NCBI GenBank assembly: GCA_026214975.1
Contig: CM047815.1
Span: 64,363,852-64,427,851, forward strand
Direction of reading: 5' to 3'
Length of the DNA stretch: 64,000 nucleotides
From: Gentiana macrophylla
Lineage: Eukaryota; Streptophyta; Magnoliopsida; Gentianales; Gentianaceae
Shown: piece after piece, positions 48,762 through 59,576 of the stretch
Position numbering within the stretch: position 1 is the first letter of the stretch
Layout: each line of letters opens with the position of its first letter
Position numbers and translations under genes: made by a program
The notes under the pieces: generated by a model
The model's input: only the letters and a program-made list of their open reading frames with translations
Database searches by the model: none
Told to the model about the DNA's origin: nothing

Positions 48762-48772
48762 GATGCACCTCT

Positions 48773-49615
48773 GCTTGCGAATGGTGATGTCCCTTACCCT
48801 TTCGTGTAAGAATACTTTAGTTCGTTTATGAAGTTCCTTCAGCCTATAAGAAGGCACATCATGCAAACGAATTTCACATAGAGTCAGAAAGCATCATCAG
48901 ACCAAAAACTTGAGTGTCCTCGGGTTTGATTCAAACAAGTCCATGTTTGAATCAAACACCTCCATTGTATTGTGAGAGAGATTTTCGTTTAATCCCTAAG
49001 TGACAATCGTGTGGAACGAAACATCTCTTAAAAGACAACGTTCTTACGTGCCTTGGAGTTTCTACATTCTCTGTCAAATTCTTATGTTTTAATTTTTTCC
49101 AACATTTAATAACTAAGAATACCGAGAAATCAATCTAGTTTGCTCCTCTGCTGAATTTCCAACCTTCTGAAATCTCTGAAAATTCTCTAAGGCATTTCAA
49201 GCTATATCAAGTCATTCAAGTGCTGTATTTTCAAAGATCAATCAAGCTGCAACACTTGAATTTGAACTACTGATTTATAAAATAAATTATCAAGATCAAT
49301 CAAGCTGCAACACTTGAATCGTAACCATTTGGAGTGATAGAGAGAAAGAACAAGCGGAGTAATTAGCTTTCTCAATTTGTCGATGTGACATAGTAATGCT
49401 TTTAAAAAAAACACTTCTTATAACTAATTTAAAACTTCAATAATAACACATTAAGTTTAACTTGGAGGGATAAAATTTTATGAGCTATTGCACAAGGGAT
49501 GAAAAGACTAGATTTGAAAATGGAAGTAAGAAAAAGAGGAAACCAATGTAACAAATAGTAACACCATCCTAGTCCTTGGATTGTGACTTATGAGCATCAA
49601 ATATTGTAAAACTCC
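48773..49615. other. Right flank of LINE to host gene
   Basis: Probably begins as the continuation of the family C-like LTR. GATCAATCAAGCTGCAACAC occurs twice (about 49237 and 49294). The last 100-150 bp may be the 3' UTR of the minus-strand gene at 49616. No coding region recognised. Confidence 0.4.
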
Positions 49616-51109
49616 CTAAAATTTCTGGAAAAATAAAGCGGTTTTGCCTTCTTCACATTTCTTTCTTGAGCTTCTGCTACCACTGTAATGCTTAGATAGC
49701 CATTTCCAAACCTTGTTGTAGCTGCTGCTGCTGTTGCTGCTTCCTTTTTTAAGCAATCTTTCATTAACTGTCATTCTACAAGATCCCCCATCTCTTAAAA
49801 CTCCATTATTATGCTGCAAATGCCTAAGTGATTTAATCTCTAAATCCTTATCATCAATCCTCACATCAGGAAGAGGGATTTCTGTTTTGGATGATGAATC
49901 CAAATTCAAGTCAATAAAAGCTGAATCATCCAAGGCATTGAAATCACCCATTTTTGGAACACTGTGTGTTCTGTTGAACTCTATTGGACACCCCTGGCCC
50001 TTTTTTGTGTTCTTGAAATCCTTTTCTTTTTCTTCACCATCTGAGACAAGTCTGAATCCACACTTTCTTGGCTCTGGTTCTTCTGATAAGCCTCGGAATC
50101 CGCTTTTTCTTGTTTCTGAATCATAGGATACACCACTAAATCCACTTTTTCTAGGTTCTTGTTCATCAAATTCAAATAGGCCTCTAAATCCACTCTTTCT
50201 TGCCTCAGGCTCATCTATTAAGCTTCTATATCCACTTTTCCTAGGATCTGAATCATAGGACACAGCGCTGAATCCACTGTTTCTTGGCTCTGATGCATCT
50301 AATAATACTCCTCCTTTGAACCCACTTTTTCTTGGTTCATGTTCATCATATAATAAGCCTCTGAATCCACTTTTCCTTGGTTCTGATTCGTATGATACAC
50401 CACTATATCCACTGTTTCTTGGCTCCGATGTCTCTAATACTCCTCTGAGACTGAAACCACTCTTTCTTGGTTCAGATTCATCAAATACACCTCTTATTCC
50501 ACCTTTTCTTGAATCAAATCCACAATGTTTATCAGTAGCATCTGATATTTTTGCACTAGAAAAACGATAATCGCTACCTTCATCTGTATCATTCATCAAA
50601 CCACCACCACCACCCCTGAAACTGCACAGTGACCTGGACCTGGACACACCCACAATATCAGACACCCAAACCTCATTTTTATCATCTAAGATTCCATCTT
50701 TTTCACAACCCTTCATTTCTTTTCTCTTCTTGAAAAATCTTTTCATCTTCCAGAACCCTTTGTATTTCTTAACCTCAACACAGCTACTAGCACTCCTCCT
50801 AAGCAGAATAACTTCATTTGATTTGTCATCTTTTCTGGGCTTTTCATTTTCAATCAAAAAAGAGATTCTTCCAACACTTCCTACATCTGCTGCAGTCATG
50901 CATGATGAATCGTGATAAGAAGAAAAATCAGAACAAGAACATGAAGATAGCCTCTGTTCTCCACATTCTGAACACACAAGTTTAACCAACCTGTCTTTCA
51001 AACACTCTGCACAAATTCCAACCGAGGATGAATATGGATGTTTCTTACATGGCATATCGACAAAGACATTTTCTGTATGATCATCAACAGCTTTGCCTCT
51101 TTCTTTCAT
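49616..51109 (-). CDS. OCTOPUS/DUF740-like protein with EPRKSGF tandem repeats
   Basis: Single open frame of 497 codons. The N-terminus has a Cys/His cluster, C21-x2-H24-P...C33-x2-C36-L-x-DRL, then C46-x2-C49, as in plant DUF740 (OCTOPUS-like) proteins, which act at the plasma membrane in phloem and polarity signalling. A basic patch follows (KMKRFFKKRKEMKG, about 121-134). Residues 212-352 contain ten units with core S-E-P-R-K-S-G-F, spaced about 15 residues. The C-terminal part has HSVPKMGD, MTVNERLLKKG and KVWKWLSKHYSGSR. ATG at 51109 is followed by the conserved cluster and no upstream in-frame extension is needed. Family membership is tentative; the repeat block is not a feature I know from relatives. 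Neighbours are repeats, so there is no operon-like context. Confidence 0.8.
   Translation of the reverse strand: MKERGKAVDDHTENVFVDMPCKKHPYSSSVGICAECLKDRLVKLVCSECGEQRLSSCSCSDFSSYHDSSCMTAADVGSVGRISFLIENEKPRKDDKSNEVILLRRSASSCVEVKKYKGFWKMKRFFKKRKEMKGCEKDGILDDKNEVWVSDIVGVSRSRSLCSFRGGGGGLMNDTDEGSDYRFSSAKISDATDKHCGFDSRKGGIRGVFDESEPRKSGFSLRGVLETSEPRNSGYSGVSYESEPRKSGFRGLLYDEHEPRKSGFKGGVLLDASEPRNSGFSAVSYDSDPRKSGYRSLIDEPEARKSGFRGLFEFDEQEPRKSGFSGVSYDSETRKSGFRGLSEEPEPRKCGFRLVSDGEEKEKDFKNTKKGQGCPIEFNRTHSVPKMGDFNALDDSAFIDLNLDSSSKTEIPLPDVRIDDKDLEIKSLRHLQHNNGVLRDGGSCRMTVNERLLKKGSSNSSSSYNKVWKWLSKHYSGSRSSRKKCEEGKTALFFQKF
50054..50476 (-). repeat. Coding minisatellite in the DUF740-like gene
   Basis: Ten degenerate units of about 36-54 bp, each encoding a variant of SEPRKSGF plus a short linker such as RGL or SGVSYD. 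Units keep the reading frame, so copy number can vary without breaking the gene. Confidence 0.85.
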
Positions 51110-52108
51110 GGATTTGCTTTCCGTAACAATACTGTAATTATCAACTCGGCAGAATCAACAAAATTGGATACCAGAGAGATTGGAAGAGGCGAGAAATGGG
51201 TATGGATGAGAGACTTTAGGTGAGAAAAGAGGAGGATACATACAGCTTTCGTAACTTGGTGTATAAGCTAGAAACAAAGTAATTGTCTCTTCTTTCAAAT
51301 CGAACAGAGGAGGTAAAATGATTTCCACGGCATCCCTTTTATCATGAGCAGATGTTGCTGTAAATAAATTTTTTTTTTAAAAATCTTTTTTATTGATTTA
51401 AGTAATATTTTCCGAAAAGCTATTATTGGCCTTCCACCAGCTGCATCCCATCAAAATATTTTCACATAATTAACACATTGTGAAAGTCGATTTTAGAAAA
51501 GAAAAAAAAAAATTGCCTCTGCGTATAAATAATTTTTGCAAATACTTATAAAAACATTGTGCTATTACAAAATGGGACATGAAAAATCGGAGATAATTTT
51601 CGACAAGATTTGGTGCGCTATAACTCGTGGAGAAAGATGTTTGTGGAGGGAAAAGGAGGAATGATTATCAATGATCAAAGACACCCCAGGTGCACAGTTG
51701 TGGTACTACTATGATTTGATTAGCAGATCGTGATTTAGAAGGAAAAGCCTACCAACTAGCTGTTCTTTTTTGGCTTTTGTAGTAAATAGTAGAATTATAG
51801 GGAAATTCTAACCTAAAGACTTCAATATGAGGAATGACCCGTGTAGCATAATCTGTACTTTACAGTTTCATGAAAATTCAAAGAAGAGTGTTGTGGAAGA
51901 TGAGAAGAATAAAATAAAATTAGCCCTTGCGTGTAGCGCAAGTAAACATTATTTATAAAACAGTGTAGATAGTTATACTTTGTTTATGCCGTTATATGGA
52001 GGAAATCTGTGTAAGTTATAATTTTTGGATTGTTCTTTGTGTATTTGTAACTCTATTAAACTTAATTACAGTTATAAATGGGTTTACATATTTTTGATGT
52101 GGACGAAT
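51110..52108. other. Gene promoter region and spacer
   Basis: 5' flank of the minus-strand DUF740-like gene, then AT-rich spacer. A hairpin CTTGCG-TGTAG-CGCAAG is at about 51928-51944. CGAAT at 52104-52108 is the target duplication of A2. No gene recognised. Confidence 0.5.
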
Positions 52109-53902
52109 TGTTAGGTGTAGTGTCCGAAAGACAATTATGTAATTGTTTTAGGACAAAATTAATAATTCATCTTATTATATGCATGTATGCTTATAATTAA
52201 GACACTACTGAAAACCCTAAGTACATCGTTTATGTAATCACATAACTCAGTGTATGGCTATACACAAGATGATTGAGTTAGTGAGATGTACTTAAAATTA
52301 ACTTAGTCCGTAGCGTTTATTAATCTGAAGTGCGGGTCTCATGATTAATTTGCTATTAGTCGCCTGAACACTTTAGGTGTGATGATCTTATCCGAATCGG
52401 TAATAGGGTACTAGTGGGGCATTTATATATGAAGATAATCATATAGAAATTTGAACCGATTTGATTTGAGTTCTCGATATAATTCCGTAATCGAGAAGTC
52501 TTATCGAATCACAAGATGATCATATATGGATTAATCTCAATCCTGAGGTAATCACAAACGACTGCTTAGACTACGATATGGTTTGATGTGTTAGTAAGGA
52601 TCACTTCGTAGTATGTGGTCCAACACTTCGTGGCTTCTATTCGGGATGAGTGAGTAGTCGTGCTTTATCACGAGATATGGAATTCATTCCTTCCTCGGAA
52701 GTAGACAGACGATTCCCTTATTTGTTAACCCTAGAAATTGATCGATGGGCCCAGTTCATACTATATTAGTGGTGAACTAATTGATCACTAGGGTGTTAAT
52801 GGTAAATAAGGATAATATGTTTTGAGAAGGGTTTACGGAGATATCCCGATTCGAAGAGAAAATCTATGGAGGATTTATCAAGATATAATGATTATATCGG
52901 TGGACGCTTATCAACTCATAGTTGAGTATAAGTTATCTATATTCGGCGAGTTTCGATTTGGGTTTATGGTGGTGTAATCCCGAATTAATATATTGAATAT
53001 TATTGTTCGATCTCGATTTAATAATTTTATTTAATTTATTGTAAATTCTTGAATATGGGTTCATGGTGCCCCCGACGTGGCTCCTAATATAGCATATAGG
53101 TTTTCTCGTCGTTTATCTCAATTATAATTAAATAGTTGGATTGACTATTTAATTGATATGTGAATTAATTGTTTAGTTGGACTAGATGATTAAATACATG
53201 GAAAAGAAATTTTTAAGTGGACTTTCGGCGAACGTGTCAAAAATGCGCATGGACCTTATTTAATTAGGGTGGGGCGCATATTTGGGTTAATTAATTATCA
53301 AGGAATTAGTTTTCTTGGATAATTATTTAATGTGTGATTTATCTTTTATTTGTTAATTGATAATTCATGGAATATTAGATAATAATATGATTTATCCTAA
53401 TTTGTTTGGGATAATTATTTTATTTATCTTTTATTTGGAATAAGGATTAAATCTAATAATTATCTCTTAATTATTAAATAATTGGAGGACAATGATTGCT
53501 CTCCTATATAAAGAGAGTTCTCCCAAGCCTTTTGACATCACATTAAAACACGCCATTATCATAAGAATATAGCTTGGAATTTTCGGCTATAGTTCTTCGG
53601 GTTTCGAGTTGGAATAATCTTCGGGATTATTCCGGTAGCATATCAAGGAGGTCCGGCGGCGGGAAACACCATCCACTTGGTGTTGCTGGGAGACACACGT
53701 TGGAAGACGGTGGCTGCTCAATCACGTGTTCTTGGAGCCTTTTTGTTCTTGGAGTTAAGCACCATAAACTGGTAAGCAATCTAACCCCCTCGTAGGTTAG
53801 ATCTATTTATTTTATGTATTTTGGTTGACTAGATCTAAATCTATACTATTCCGCTGCGTAATAGGGTGGATCTTGATCCATCCGGCGATATTACATCTAA
53901 CA
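52109..53902 (+). repeat. A2 5' LTR
   Basis: 1794 bp from TGTTAGGTGTAGTGTCC to TACATCTAACA. TATATAAA at 53505-53512 is the likely promoter, about 400 bp before the LTR end. Confidence 0.95.
53505..53512 (+). promoter_or_regulatory. TATA box of A2 5' LTR
   Basis: TATATAAA in the context TCTCC-TATATAAA-GAGAGTTCTCCC, conserved in all family A LTRs that cover this position. Confidence 0.75.
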
Positions 53903-53904
53903 AG

Positions 53905-53917
53905 TGGTATCAGAGCC
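53905..53917 (+). other. A2 primer binding site (initiator Met tRNA)
   Basis: TGGTATCAGAGCC two bases after the LTR. Confidence 0.95.
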
Positions 53918-54204
53918 ATTGATCTATCAATCAAAGTATGTAAATTTTAGATCTAAGGAGTGGAATAGCATGTGTAGATTGCTTTATTTTCTTTTTCTTA
54001 TGAATCGAAAATATCATGTATGTATGTTTTTGTGATTGTCTTGGTTGAAGAGATGGATTGGGGTTGGTGTTGTTTACTCGTTAGATCTATTGTAAACTCA
54101 TATAAATTCGTTTATATGAGTATAGGAAATTTTGTAATTTTAATTTCCTAGAAGTAGATCTGTTTAATTTGTTGCTGTTCCGTTTTTTATTTTTTCCCGG
54201 AGTT

Positions 54205-54705
54205 TGAGCCGTTGAAATGATAATCCCTCCGGTCAGAGTGAAGAATAAAAGTTGAAGAACATGCCCTCAAAATTTAATGACGATCGGATTCGATCTCGAT
54301 GTCCGATCGCTGCTATAAAGTTGCTGCTGTAACATAAAAGCACAGCAGGCATTAAAACCCTAGCTGTGAGTTCGTCGAATTTCTGGAAGAGATTGGACCG
54401 TTGAAACGAAGATCCGACCGTTCAGATCAACTACCATGGAGTTATGAACAAGCCCTAAAAATTTCAGGTCGATCGGGGTTTGTATATATGCCCGATCGGC
54501 CCCAGTAAGACACTGCTCCGCCGTAGTTATAAACAAATGCAGCAGTTGGATCTGCGGATTGCTGGAGAATTGGACAGTTGGAACGAAGATTCAACTGTTC
54601 AGATTGAAGTAGGAGGAGTGAAGAACAGGTCCATAAAGTTTCGTGACGATCAAGGTTCGTTTGGATGTCCGATCATCGATACAACGCAGCAGCAGATTAG
54701 AAAAT
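54205..54705 (+). repeat. Three degenerate repeats of about 150 bp in A2 variable segment
   Basis: Three successive units each carry a GTTGAAA- or GTTGGAACGAAGAT-type start, a GAAGAACA- or GAACAAGCCC-type middle, AATTTCAGGTCGATCGG or a variant, GTCCGATC, and a GCAGCAG-rich end. The segment is absent from A1. Confidence 0.65.
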
Positions 54706-55650
54706 AGTAAACCCTAGTTAGGGTTTGTGTTTTTTTTGTTTTTTTTTTTTTAATAGGTTAGATACGGGGGTACCAACGATCCATCTCGGTGTTTATTTTT
54801 CCGTTATTTTTTTTCGTGTATGATCGAAAATTGTGTGATATAACCGGAAAATTGCCATGACATGCATCATATCATGATTCCACTCCAATGCATACATGTA
54901 GCTAGTTTATTTCGAATAAATTAGGCATGTATAACTCGTATAATTAGTTAAAAAGATTTTTTAATTAATATGTGGTAGTTAATTAATTAAGTAACTAATT
55001 ATTAAAACCGAGGAACCGGGTTTTGTCAATCGTTACGATTTTAGTGATGGATTCTCGGTGAATCCCACTTAGATAAATCATTGAGTTTTTTTTCGGTGAT
55101 GGCTTCTCAGTGAACCCACCTTAAACAGAAACGAGATTACGCTTTGGGTGACAATTTAGAAATCGGAGAATCTTAGTACATGGGTTCGGAAATGGAACCA
55201 TGGTTGGGCGAGTTCAACAGAGCTTCGGCTTAATCGACTCCCCTCCACGTGTGATGTACGTTACAGTAGTTCGACAAGACTTAGCATAGCCGATAAGCCT
55301 TCAGGCTAAACGGGGCTTCTCTTGCCGGATTGGCGTGAACTGTCACATATGTTCCAACGAGTAAGACGGCGTAGGCTTGCCTACTTAACCGACCCTGTAC
55401 GGAGTACTTTGATTTATTGTTTCTTATTATCAAGGCCGAAACCGTAATTAGTAAACCCACCACTTTTTTCAAATATTGAGTGGGAGCGGGGAAGGCGACA
55501 GCCAACCCCACGGCCTCTACTATAGGTGCAAGCACATGAGAGAAAGGTGACGCCTCGAGCCGCTTTGATTTCGGCCCCCTACGGATGGTGTTCACCCCTA
55601 TCAAAATTCAAGGCTTGGTCTTCGAAAGGATAGGATTTTGGGTACTCGTT

Positions 55651-55890
55651 GAGTCACTGACCGACCCTACGGCGGCATACTCGGGGCGTACTTTGAGATC
55701 TGATATAGTAGGTCACACTCTTTATGGATATTTTCGAAATATCTAGGCTAGAAAAGGAAGGTAATCAATGATTAAGGTCCGGGATGTCTGATTCTCGTGA
55801 GATGTTCGATTCTCGAAGCTTAATCATTGAGAGAGATTGTCTCAGTTTAACCGTCACCTCTTTGACCTACCCTACGGCGGCACGGAGGTG
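55651..55890 (+). repeat. Two copies of GGCGGCA box in stem-loop context (A2)
   Basis: Box 1 (55651-55677) includes TCACTGACCGACCCTACGG then CGGCA and is bracketed by GTAC..GTAC. Box 2 (55863-55882), TGACCTACCCTACGGCGGCA, lies between CACCTC (55855-55860) and GAGGTG (55885-55890). A third copy is at 59413-59436. Equivalent copies in A1: 4813-4838, 4629-4648, 1168-1191. Confidence 0.85.
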
Positions 55891-56327
55891 CGAGGTTAAA
55901 TCCTTGGAATGGTAGGATAAACTTTTTTTTTAGTTTATAATTCCTAAAATAAAAATCTAGTAGTGAAATTTTAATTTTGAATTTAACTTTCTGTCATGTT
56001 TAATTTTACAACTAAATCTCTAGGCTACTAAACTGTTAGTAATAGGACTTCATTAAAAATATGGAAAGTAACAAGTACGTTGTAAATTATCAAACAATCC
56101 ATTTACCTTTTCGCAAGAGATTTATTCTCTTGAGCCTTTAATAACTTAAGTGACATAGTACAGGTATGTCACGGGTGTCACTCGTGTTGAACGAGAGACG
56201 ACCATACTTTGTTTACAAAAGATGACATAGGACTATCAGATAAAATTCATTTAGTGAATTTTAAAAGTATAATTACACAACAAATTTCTAAATTGAAAAA
56301 TTGGAAAATCATATACATAAGGCGTTG

Positions 56328-56680
56328 CTAGTTAGACGGTATTTGGAACCGATAAACTAGTGGGAGCCTTAGTCTTATGATTTGTTGTTTTTCTGAATCA
56401 TTAGAAATGTGTAATGGACTGCACAAGAGTTTTTCCATTCGTTGGAAAAACAAGAATAAAGCGTTACTCGTTAGACAGTATTTGGAACTGATAAACTAGT
56501 GGGAGCTTAGTTCTGGAGATTTTATAATCTTTGAAACATCATGAACACATCATTGCTAGTTAGACAGTATTTGGAACTGATAAACTAGTGGGAGCTTAGT
56601 TCTAGGTGATGTTCTAATCTTTGAAAAATCATGAATACAAAGTGTTGCTAGTTAGACGGTATTTGGAACCGATAAACTAG
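56328..56680 (+). ncRNA. Four covarying two-tier hairpins (A2)
   Basis: Copies at 56328-56360, 56467-56499, 56556-56588 and 56648-56680. Plan: outer stem CTAGTT/AACTAG, internal loop AGA/ATA, inner stem of 4 bp, 7-nt loop ATTTGGA. Inner stem is CGGT/ACCG in copies 1 and 4 and CAGT/ACTG in copies 2 and 3. The loop is invariant, and TGGGAGC follows each copy. The second copy has one outer mismatch. Proposed as a structured RNA motif of the element transcript; not an independent gene as far as can be seen. Confidence 0.7.
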
Positions 56681-58467
56681 TGGGAGCTTTGGTCTTATGA
56701 TTTGACGATTAGAAAAATCGATAGTCCAAGCAAGTAACACTGAACATCCTACAGTTCAAGAGTAGTGTCTACTTAAACGAATCGCTAGTTCAAGATCAAG
56801 TTTCCATCTAAGGAAAGTCGAGAATGGGAAAGAATGTTTATACGTGTTAGTCATCTAAACTAAGTAGTTTTAAGGCTAAACCGGAAAATTAATCAATTGG
56901 AAATTAGAGGATAAGGAAAGTGATTTCGGATCACTGACCAATGCATCCTTAGCAATTTTCTCGAAAGCTAAGTTCTTTGCAAGAACTAGGTAGCTTTGCA
57001 TTAAACGATAAATAAAATAGACAACGGGCAGTTATTTCAGATAGATCAGTAGGAGTGATATAAGGAAATGAGTCTCGGATTCAATTCTTGAGTATCACAG
57101 AAAATTCATTTTCTGTTTTCGGATTCGTTGGAACGAACGTATTCATTTTCAATAGGATAATTTGTTTGTCTTATTGACGATAAATATAACATTCGTAGCA
57201 CGAACCCAAGACTCGGACTTTTGTTTGATAAAGTCAGAACCACTAAGAAAAGCTGAATAGGTATATGTAAAACATCTTAAACTATATAAACGCAAATGGT
57301 GTCCGTATTTTGATAAACGCTTCTTTCTATTCTATTAATTAGTGCATATTCCCTAAAGACAAGATCTGAAGACTGGCTTAGGGTGATTCCTATCTCCCAG
57401 TCACAGGAACACTGTCTCAAATGAACAATGACTAAGTTTCCTTTCAATCGGGAAAGGGTAAAAGATTTAAAGAAGTTACATAGCTTGTTCATATCGACCT
57501 TCGGGGTCATATGAAAGATACAAGCTAGCGGGAGCTTCTGAGTAGTGACATGTTGTCTGATAACTACTCGAAACTCCGGTAAGTTTATCCAAAATATTTG
57601 GAGGATTCTCTGATTTCACCAGAGATAGAGTATTCCATGCCCAGAAATAGGTTATTGCGTAGTCTTTGGGATTGATGATCGGCCTGCCTCCCAGTGGAAT
57701 GTTTTCACTAAAGGATACACCACAAATTTGCCTTACATAGTTATTGATGTGCTACAATACGCTGCTGAACTCATTTAAGATATTGGTTACAAAATAACGG
57801 TTTACGTTGTAATAAAAAAACCGAGAAGTCTACCAAAAAGATGCCTACGCATTTGTGGATAAGGAGTGAATTCGGCTCACCCCACTTCCGTAAATAGAGG
57901 CATTTAGCACCGAGTACTTGAAGGTAGGACTAGAAATTTTGCAAGCACGTTTAGAGCGTGAAATATCTTAAAGCATTGAGTAAAGGTTGGTTATAAAACT
58001 CGTAAAATCAGAGCATGACGGTTATACTGTCAAACTCGGTCTGATAGAGTCTATAAATAACAACTTTAGATCTTGAAATATTTGTACTCAAGATGTTACT
58101 AACTGATTTGTTCAGTCCACATCCAACACCGGCAGTTGGTGATAACACTAATAAAAACTACTAAACTAGATCAGTATATCAATCCACCCCGAACGCAGTG
58201 GGAGTATGGTTTGTCCATTACCTATTGCAGGACCTTACGGTCTATAGGGTAGATTGATGACCTATAGTCCTTCATGGGCTGTGTAGGATCATGATCATAG
58301 AGGTTGGTTTAAAAGCCATAACCCTGTGAATGGAGTTTGATACTCCAGTTCTGTTGAAACTCTTGTAGATCCACCTGAGTATCTCAGGCCCAGTGGGAGT
58401 AATTGGAACTACACGGAGAAGAGTCAAATGAATAGGAAAGTTTAGCTTTCAACGCAAAGCTGAGTAA

Positions 58468-58685
58468 TTTAGGGGTGATTCCCTAAAAGGTAGAGAGTTA
58501 ACCAGACCGTGATCTCTCTCACCACTCAGTCTTGCTTGATTTCGTCAAAAAGCGGGAAATAGGGGTGATTCCCTAAGACTTCCTTGCCGAACAACGGAAT
58601 CTGAATTCATTCAAAACATAAGGGTTTTAGCTAAGAACAAATAACGGATTCGTTACAAAGCAGAAAATATGGGTGATTCCCTAAG
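58468..58685 (+). repeat. TAGGG-loop-CCCTA hairpin repeats (A2)
   Basis: Three copies about 100 bp apart: 58468-58487 with a perfect 7-bp stem TTTAGGG/CCCTAAA and loop GTGATT; 58560-58575 with 5 bp; about 58671-58682 reduced to GGG/CCC. Equivalent copies are at 1936-1951 and 2044-2059 in A1 and 13310-13323 in B1. Confidence 0.75.
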
Positions 58686-59576
58686 ACCTTTTTGCGAGAC
58701 TAACGGTATCTTAATTTATTCAGATAGAACCTTTGGCAGGATGCCTGCTATAGCTTATATCCTTTGGGATTAAAGCAAACCTCTAGGTCATTTCAAAGTC
58801 ATATATTTTAATATGTGGACTTGACCAGAATGTTGATGAGTCTTTCGTAGACTGGGCATCAATATTAGTAAAGTAGTATGTAGATTAGTGTTTGTGAATG
58901 GTAACACTGAAACAGTTGGAAACAACATGGGTGTGTTATCTGAAGTCAGAGTCTAACATGCCATCGGGATTCATTCTAAAGGATTTGATTCGCTCAAATC
59001 TGCAAGAATCGATCATTGAAAATCCCACCCATTCACCTGGTTAATATATTTTTGCATTTATGCAGCATTCAACGATGTAGTCTACCCTACCTCTCAGGAA
59101 TGATTATCTAAACCTACAGATGAATACGGAATGGGATGTTTAGTGAATCCTCAAGTCTTTTCGGGAGAATGAGGAATAATATGCTAGTATATTCAAGAAT
59201 ATAAGTGATAACACTGATTCTGGCTTTAGGTCGGATTAAGGATGATCATTAAGTCGATTTTGTTTACAGTGTTGACTCAAAGGCATATTGAAAGTGTACT
59301 ACCGGATTAGATGGAAAGGCGACGTTTCGATCCCAAAGATTGACTCAAACCGACAACCTACATGATCAGTGTACTGAGTCACATGGTATACGGATTCTAA
59401 GTACGCGCCGGGTCACTGACCTACCCTGCGGAGGCACATTCCGGTCGCGCTTGGAAGGATGAATTAATAAGATGCGCTTGGAGGGTAAAGATTTGAGGGA
59501 TACGTCTCACTTGTTTTGAGCAAATGGGAGAATGTTGTAGATATAGATATAAAGGGTGTGCTCTAAAACAATTAAT

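Noticed and set aside
49734..50570. Plus-strand frames with repeated PLFLGS motifs (49734-50126, 50316-50570)
   Set aside because: Antisense shadows of the EPRKSGF repeats in the minus-strand gene.
51928..51944. CTTGCG-TGTAG-CGCAAG hairpin as a second Helitron end
   Set aside because: No CTRR follows within the expected distance and no matching TC start was found.
53574..53795. Frame shared by both A2 LTRs (MEFSAIVLRVSSWNN..., also 61077-61277)
   Set aside because: The two LTRs are copies of one sequence, so sharing is expected. A1 does not keep the frame, and no known motif is present.
56328..56680. CRISPR-like array, because of spaced repeats
   Set aside because: Plant nuclear context, repeats diverged with unequal homologous spacers, no cas genes. 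They are retrotransposon hairpins.
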